A program made the translations under genes and the position numbers. From assembly GCA_041485845.1 (NCBI GenBank), contig JBGPKH010000349.1, positions 1 to 9,259 on the forward strand: 9,259 bases of DNA, in the 5' to 3' direction. Position 1 is the stretch's first letter, and every line of letters begins with the position of its first letter. This DNA is from OMOG01 sp041485845 (GTDB lineage Bacteria > Acidobacteriota > Terriglobia > Bryobacterales > Bryobacteraceae). Under the pieces are notes generated by a model. The model was not told where the DNA came from, did no database searches, and saw nothing but the letters and a program-made list of their open reading frames with translations. Positions 6,860-9,259 of the stretch are shown piece after piece.

Positions 6860-8221
6860 ATGCTCTCGCGACGCTCCCTGCTCGCCGCCGCGCCCGTTGC
6901 TTTCGCGCGCGCCGCGTCCACCCCGCGGCCCTACGGCGCCATCCCCACGGATCGCCAACTCCGCTGGCACGAGCTCGAAACCACCGCCTTCCTGCATTTC
7001 ACCGTCAACACCTTCACCGACAAGGAATGGGGCTACGGCGACGAGAATCCGAACCTCTTCAACCCCTCGGCCTTCGACCCCGATGCCATCGTCAACGCAC
7101 TCGCCGCCGCCGGCATGCGCGGCGTCATCCTCACCTGCAAGCACCACGACGGCTTCTGCCTCTGGCCTACCGCCACTACCGACCACTGCGTCCGCAACTC
7201 CTCCTGGCGCTCCGGCAAAGGCGACGCCGTCCGCGACATCGCCGACGCCGCCCGCCGCCGCAACCTGAAGTTCGGCGTGTATCTTTCGCCGTGGGATCGC
7301 AACACCGCGCGCTACGGCGCCCCCGCCTACATCGACATGTATCGCGCGCAGCTCACCGAGCTCCTCACACGCTACGGCCCCATCTTCGAGGTTTGGCACG
7401 ATGGCGCCAACGGCGGCGACGGCTTCTACGGCGGCGCCCGCGAGAAGCGCACCATCGACAAGCGAACCTACTACGACTGGCCCAAAACCTGGGACCTCGT
7501 CCGCAAGCTGCAGCCCGACGCCGTAATCTTCAGCGACGTCGGCCCCGATGTCCGCTGGGTGGGCAATGAGCGCGGCATCGCCGGCGAGCCCTCGTGGGCC
7601 ACGTTCGACCCCGTGGCGGTGGATGGCGGCCCGGCATCCCCCGGCGATGTTCGCGACAAAGAATCGCCCGCCGGCCATCGGCATGGCTCGAAATGGCTGC
7701 CCGCGGAATGCGATGTCTCGATCCGTCCCGGCTGGTTCTGGCACGAGAATCAAAACGCGCGTGTCAAAACGCCCGTGCAACTGATCGACCTGTACTACAA
7801 GTCGGTTGGCCGCGGCGCGAACCTGTTGCTGAACGTGCCGCCGAATCGCAATGGACTTCTGAGTCCCGAAGACGTGGCGTCGCTGAAGGCATTCGGCGAC
7901 TACCGCCGGGCCACCTTCGGCAAGAACCTGGCAGCCGGAGCGAAAGGCCGGCCCATGGCCCTGGATCTGCCGCGTCCCGCCACGTTCAACGTGATCCGCA
8001 TCAGCGAGGATATCCGATACGGCCAGCGCATCGACGCCCTGGCCATCGAGCGCTGGGACTCCGGCAGTTGGGAGCAGATTGCTTCGGCCGCCAGTATCGG
8101 TCCGCGGCGCCTGATCCGGCTGGAAAAGCCGGTGACGGCGCAACGCCTGCGTCTCCGCGTGGATGCGGCCGCCGCAGATCCCGTGGTCTCCGAATTCGCG
8201 ATATTCGCCGAGCCATCCTGA
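6860..8221 (+). CDS. Tat-exported GH29 alpha-L-fucosidase
   Basis: This 453-residue glycoside hydrolase of family 29 removes terminal alpha-L-fucose from glycans with retention of configuration. The N-terminus MLSRRSLLAAAPVAFARA has a twin-arginine signal (SRRSLL), so export is probably folded through Tat. The catalytic barrel covers about residues 25-350. It contains LHFTVNTFTDKEWGYGD (45-61), the GH29 signature CKHHDGF (93-99) and EVWHDGANG (177-185), in which D181 is the likely nucleophile. E237 in RWVGNERG is a candidate acid/base. LLLNVPPNRNGLL (322-334) is also typical. The EVWxDGANG form resembles subfamily B, which favours alpha-1,3/1,4-linked fucose, but subfamily is inferred from this motif only. 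Residues from about 360 form a beta-sandwich-like module (FNVIRISEDIRYGQRIDALA), as often seen after GH29 barrels. The ATG lies 18 nt after the propeller gene and has only a weak upstream GGA. The stop lies one base from the end of the convergent gene. Confidence 0.92.
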   Translation: MLSRRSLLAAAPVAFARAASTPRPYGAIPTDRQLRWHELETTAFLHFTVNTFTDKEWGYGDENPNLFNPSAFDPDAIVNALAAAGMRGVILTCKHHDGFCLWPTATTDHCVRNSSWRSGKGDAVRDIADAARRRNLKFGVYLSPWDRNTARYGAPAYIDMYRAQLTELLTRYGPIFEVWHDGANGGDGFYGGAREKRTIDKRTYYDWPKTWDLVRKLQPDAVIFSDVGPDVRWVGNERGIAGEPSWATFDPVAVDGGPASPGDVRDKESPAGHRHGSKWLPAECDVSIRPGWFWHENQNARVKTPVQLIDLYYKSVGRGANLLLNVPPNRNGLLSPEDVASLKAFGDYRRATFGKNLAAGAKGRPMALDLPRPATFNVIRISEDIRYGQRIDALAIERWDSGSWEQIASAASIGPRRLIRLEKPVTAQRLRLRVDAAAADPVVSEFAIFAEPS

Positions 8222-8222
8222 A

Positions 8223-8880
8223 TCAGCGAATCCCTTCCATCACCCACAATTCGCTTTGCTGTTGCCCGGAATGGAAGGCGATCTTAGTGCCATCCGGGCT
8301 GACACGCAGTGCGCGAATCATCATCTTCGGGTAGTCGAGCCTGGCCGGCTCCCGACCATCCACAGGCACGCGCCACACCTCGCTCGCATCACCACGGCTT
8401 CGCACCGCGAGCAGCGATTGTCCGTCCCGCAGCCACGCAAAGGCGCCGTAGGCGAACTGGTCCGGCGAGTGGATTTTCAGCAGCGTACGAGGCACTCCTC
8501 CATCCGCAGGCACCAGCATCAAAGAGGCGCTCTTCTCCATCGTATGGCGGACTTGAAACGCCAGCGTGCTCTCATCCGGGGAAAGGGCCAGGTTCTCCTG
8601 ATTCAGGTCCTCGCCCGAAGCCGCGACGTACAAGGTACGCCGTTCGCGTTTTTCCAGGCTGAACCGGAACACGACTTGCGGCGCCGGCCCAGCCCGGTTG
8701 AAGAGATTCCGGCCATCGCGCGTCCATGCGCCCTCGAAATGCGCTCCCACTAACGCTTTCGGCGCGAGAGACGCGGCCTCTCCCGTGTCCGCATCGATTC
8801 GGAAGAAACTCTCCTGGCCATCGAAACCCGTGCCCCGCGCGACCAGGCAATCGCACGCTCCGTACCACTGCGCCCGGGCA
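8223..8880 (-). pseudogene. C-terminal fragment of a TolB/WD40-like beta-propeller protein, 5' end replaced by aceE sequence
   Basis: On the minus strand a frame reads from about 8880 to the stop at 8225-8223. It gives about 218 residues of propeller: WYGACDCLVARGTGFDGQES at the junction side, then blades such as ENLALSPDESTLAFQV, DQFAYGAFAWLRDGQSLLAV and IRALRVSPDGTKIAFHSG, ending ELWVMEGIR. Repeated SPDG/SPDE and the ELWVME ending are typical of TolB-like propellers that form the C-terminus of many acidobacterial serine/threonine kinases and winged-helix regulators. No start codon with a ribosome-binding site or N-terminal domain is present. Upstream of about 8876 the DNA becomes aceE in another frame. 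The original gene must have been longer, and its N-terminal domain is unknown. Its stop is one base from the convergent fucosidase stop, so no terminator separates them. Confidence 0.8.
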
Positions 8881-9259
8881 TTTCGGGCATCGGGTAGTTT
8901 TCGTTGTACAGCGTGAGGTAATAGAAGCGGTCCTCCGACTCCTGATACATCCTCCGGATGCCGTCCTGCACGATGATCGCGATCTCGTAGGCGAACGCCG
9001 GATCGTAGGCCGCGCACGTCGGCACGGTGCTGGCCAGCACGATGCTGTGGCCGTCCTGGTGCTGCAGGCCCTCGCCCGCAAGCGTTGTGCGCCCCGCGGT
9101 GCCGCCGCACAGGAAGCCCTTGCCCCGCGCGTCCGCAAAGGCCCAGATCAGATCGCCCACGCGCTGGAATCCGAACATCGAGTAGTAAATGAAGAACGGG
9201 ATCATCCTCACCCCGTAATTCACGTACGACGTGCCGGCGGCCGTGAACGAAGACATCGA
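8753..9259 (-). pseudogene. aceE: Internal fragment of aceE (pyruvate dehydrogenase E1), truncated at its 3' side
   Basis: The aceE frame enters from the right edge and is clear from 9259 to about 8876, some 128 residues: SMSSFTAAGTSYVNYG, IPFFIYYSMFGFQRVGDLIW, GFLCGGTAGRTTLAGEGLQ, HQDGHS, YDPAFAYEI and LTLYNENYPMPEMP. This aligns with roughly E. coli AceE residues 575-702 (numbering from memory), including the YYSMFGFQR and GLQHxDGH active-site region. After PMPEMP similarity stops. The frame continues for 41 unrelated, Arg/Ser-rich residues (GRSGTERAIAWSRG…) to a stop at 8752-8750, over DNA that encodes the TolB-like propeller in another frame. About 185 C-terminal residues expected for AceE are missing, so this copy should not make a working E1. 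Its orientation matches the aceE start at 408, but it lies upstream of that start on the minus strand. Confidence 0.85.
8868..8885. other. Recombination-type junction between aceE and the TolB-like gene
   Basis: On the minus strand aceE homology ends at the codons for EMP (8884-8876). The propeller frame is recognisable from about 8870 (QWYGAC…) and lies in a different frame. The exact crossover lies within these few bases. No transposase, inverted terminal repeat or other mobile-element trace is visible at the join. Confidence 0.65.

Noticed and set aside
5845..7569. 574-codon plus-strand frame crossing the propeller-fucosidase boundary
   Set aside because: The product is almost entirely Arg, His and Pro rich with no domain, and two well-supported genes in another frame cover it.
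5015..8143. 1042-codon open frame on the minus strand opposite the propeller and fucosidase genes
   Set aside because: It is rich in Gly, Ala, Arg, Asp and Val in a way typical of the antisense of GC-rich genes, has no recognisable domain, and spans two clear plus-strand genes with strong family motifs.
8753..9259. Possibility that an insertion split a single aceE gene into two pieces
   Set aside because: An insertion would leave the N-terminal piece upstream of the internal piece on the minus strand. The order here is the reverse, so duplication, circularisation or a chimera fits better.

Overview
The window is GC-rich DNA whose gene content points to an acidobacterium of the Solibacter/Bryobacter group. 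The markers are a large Oar-like TonB-dependent receptor with an N-terminal carboxypeptidase-regulatory-like domain, a beta-propeller protein ending in a domain that resembles the Solibacter paralogous C-terminal family (TIGR03437), and a homodimeric-type pyruvate dehydrogenase E1 (AceE). The assignment rests on recognition of these families, not on a database search.

Layout, left to right. (1) 1-408, minus strand: the first 136 codons of aceE, running off the left edge. (2) 409-608: intergenic DNA with a long, nearly perfect inverted repeat (arms 479-516 and 557-594) and a 14-bp palindrome over the next gene's stop codon. (3) 609-1424, minus: a secreted, probably beta-barrel outer-membrane protein with Thr/Ser-rich predicted loops. 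(4) 1425-1766: a divergent, partly AT-rich promoter region. (5) 1767-8221, plus: a tight three-gene operon of TonB-dependent receptor, six-bladed NHL propeller protein and Tat-exported GH29 alpha-L-fucosidase. The first two genes overlap by 7 nt and the next gap is 18 nt. (6) 8223-about 8880, minus: the C-terminal part of a TolB/WD40-like propeller protein, with no start of its own. (7) About 8876-9259, minus: an internal piece of aceE, running in from the right edge and cut off at the junction with the TolB-like fragment.

The plus-strand operon looks like a small glycan-use unit: an exported fucosidase to release fucose, an outer-membrane transporter to bring in ligand, and a secreted propeller protein of unknown role. 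No SusD-like protein or sugar catabolic gene is present, so the substrate link is inferred from proximity.

The most unusual feature is structural. Both edges of the window lie in aceE in the same orientation but in the wrong order: the internal/C-terminal-side piece lies upstream of the N-terminal piece. The upstream piece is joined out of frame to the middle of an unrelated gene. This is the expected signature of a tandem duplication junction or a circularised segment, estimated at about 10.5 kb. A chimeric assembly would look the same and cannot be excluded from the sequence alone.
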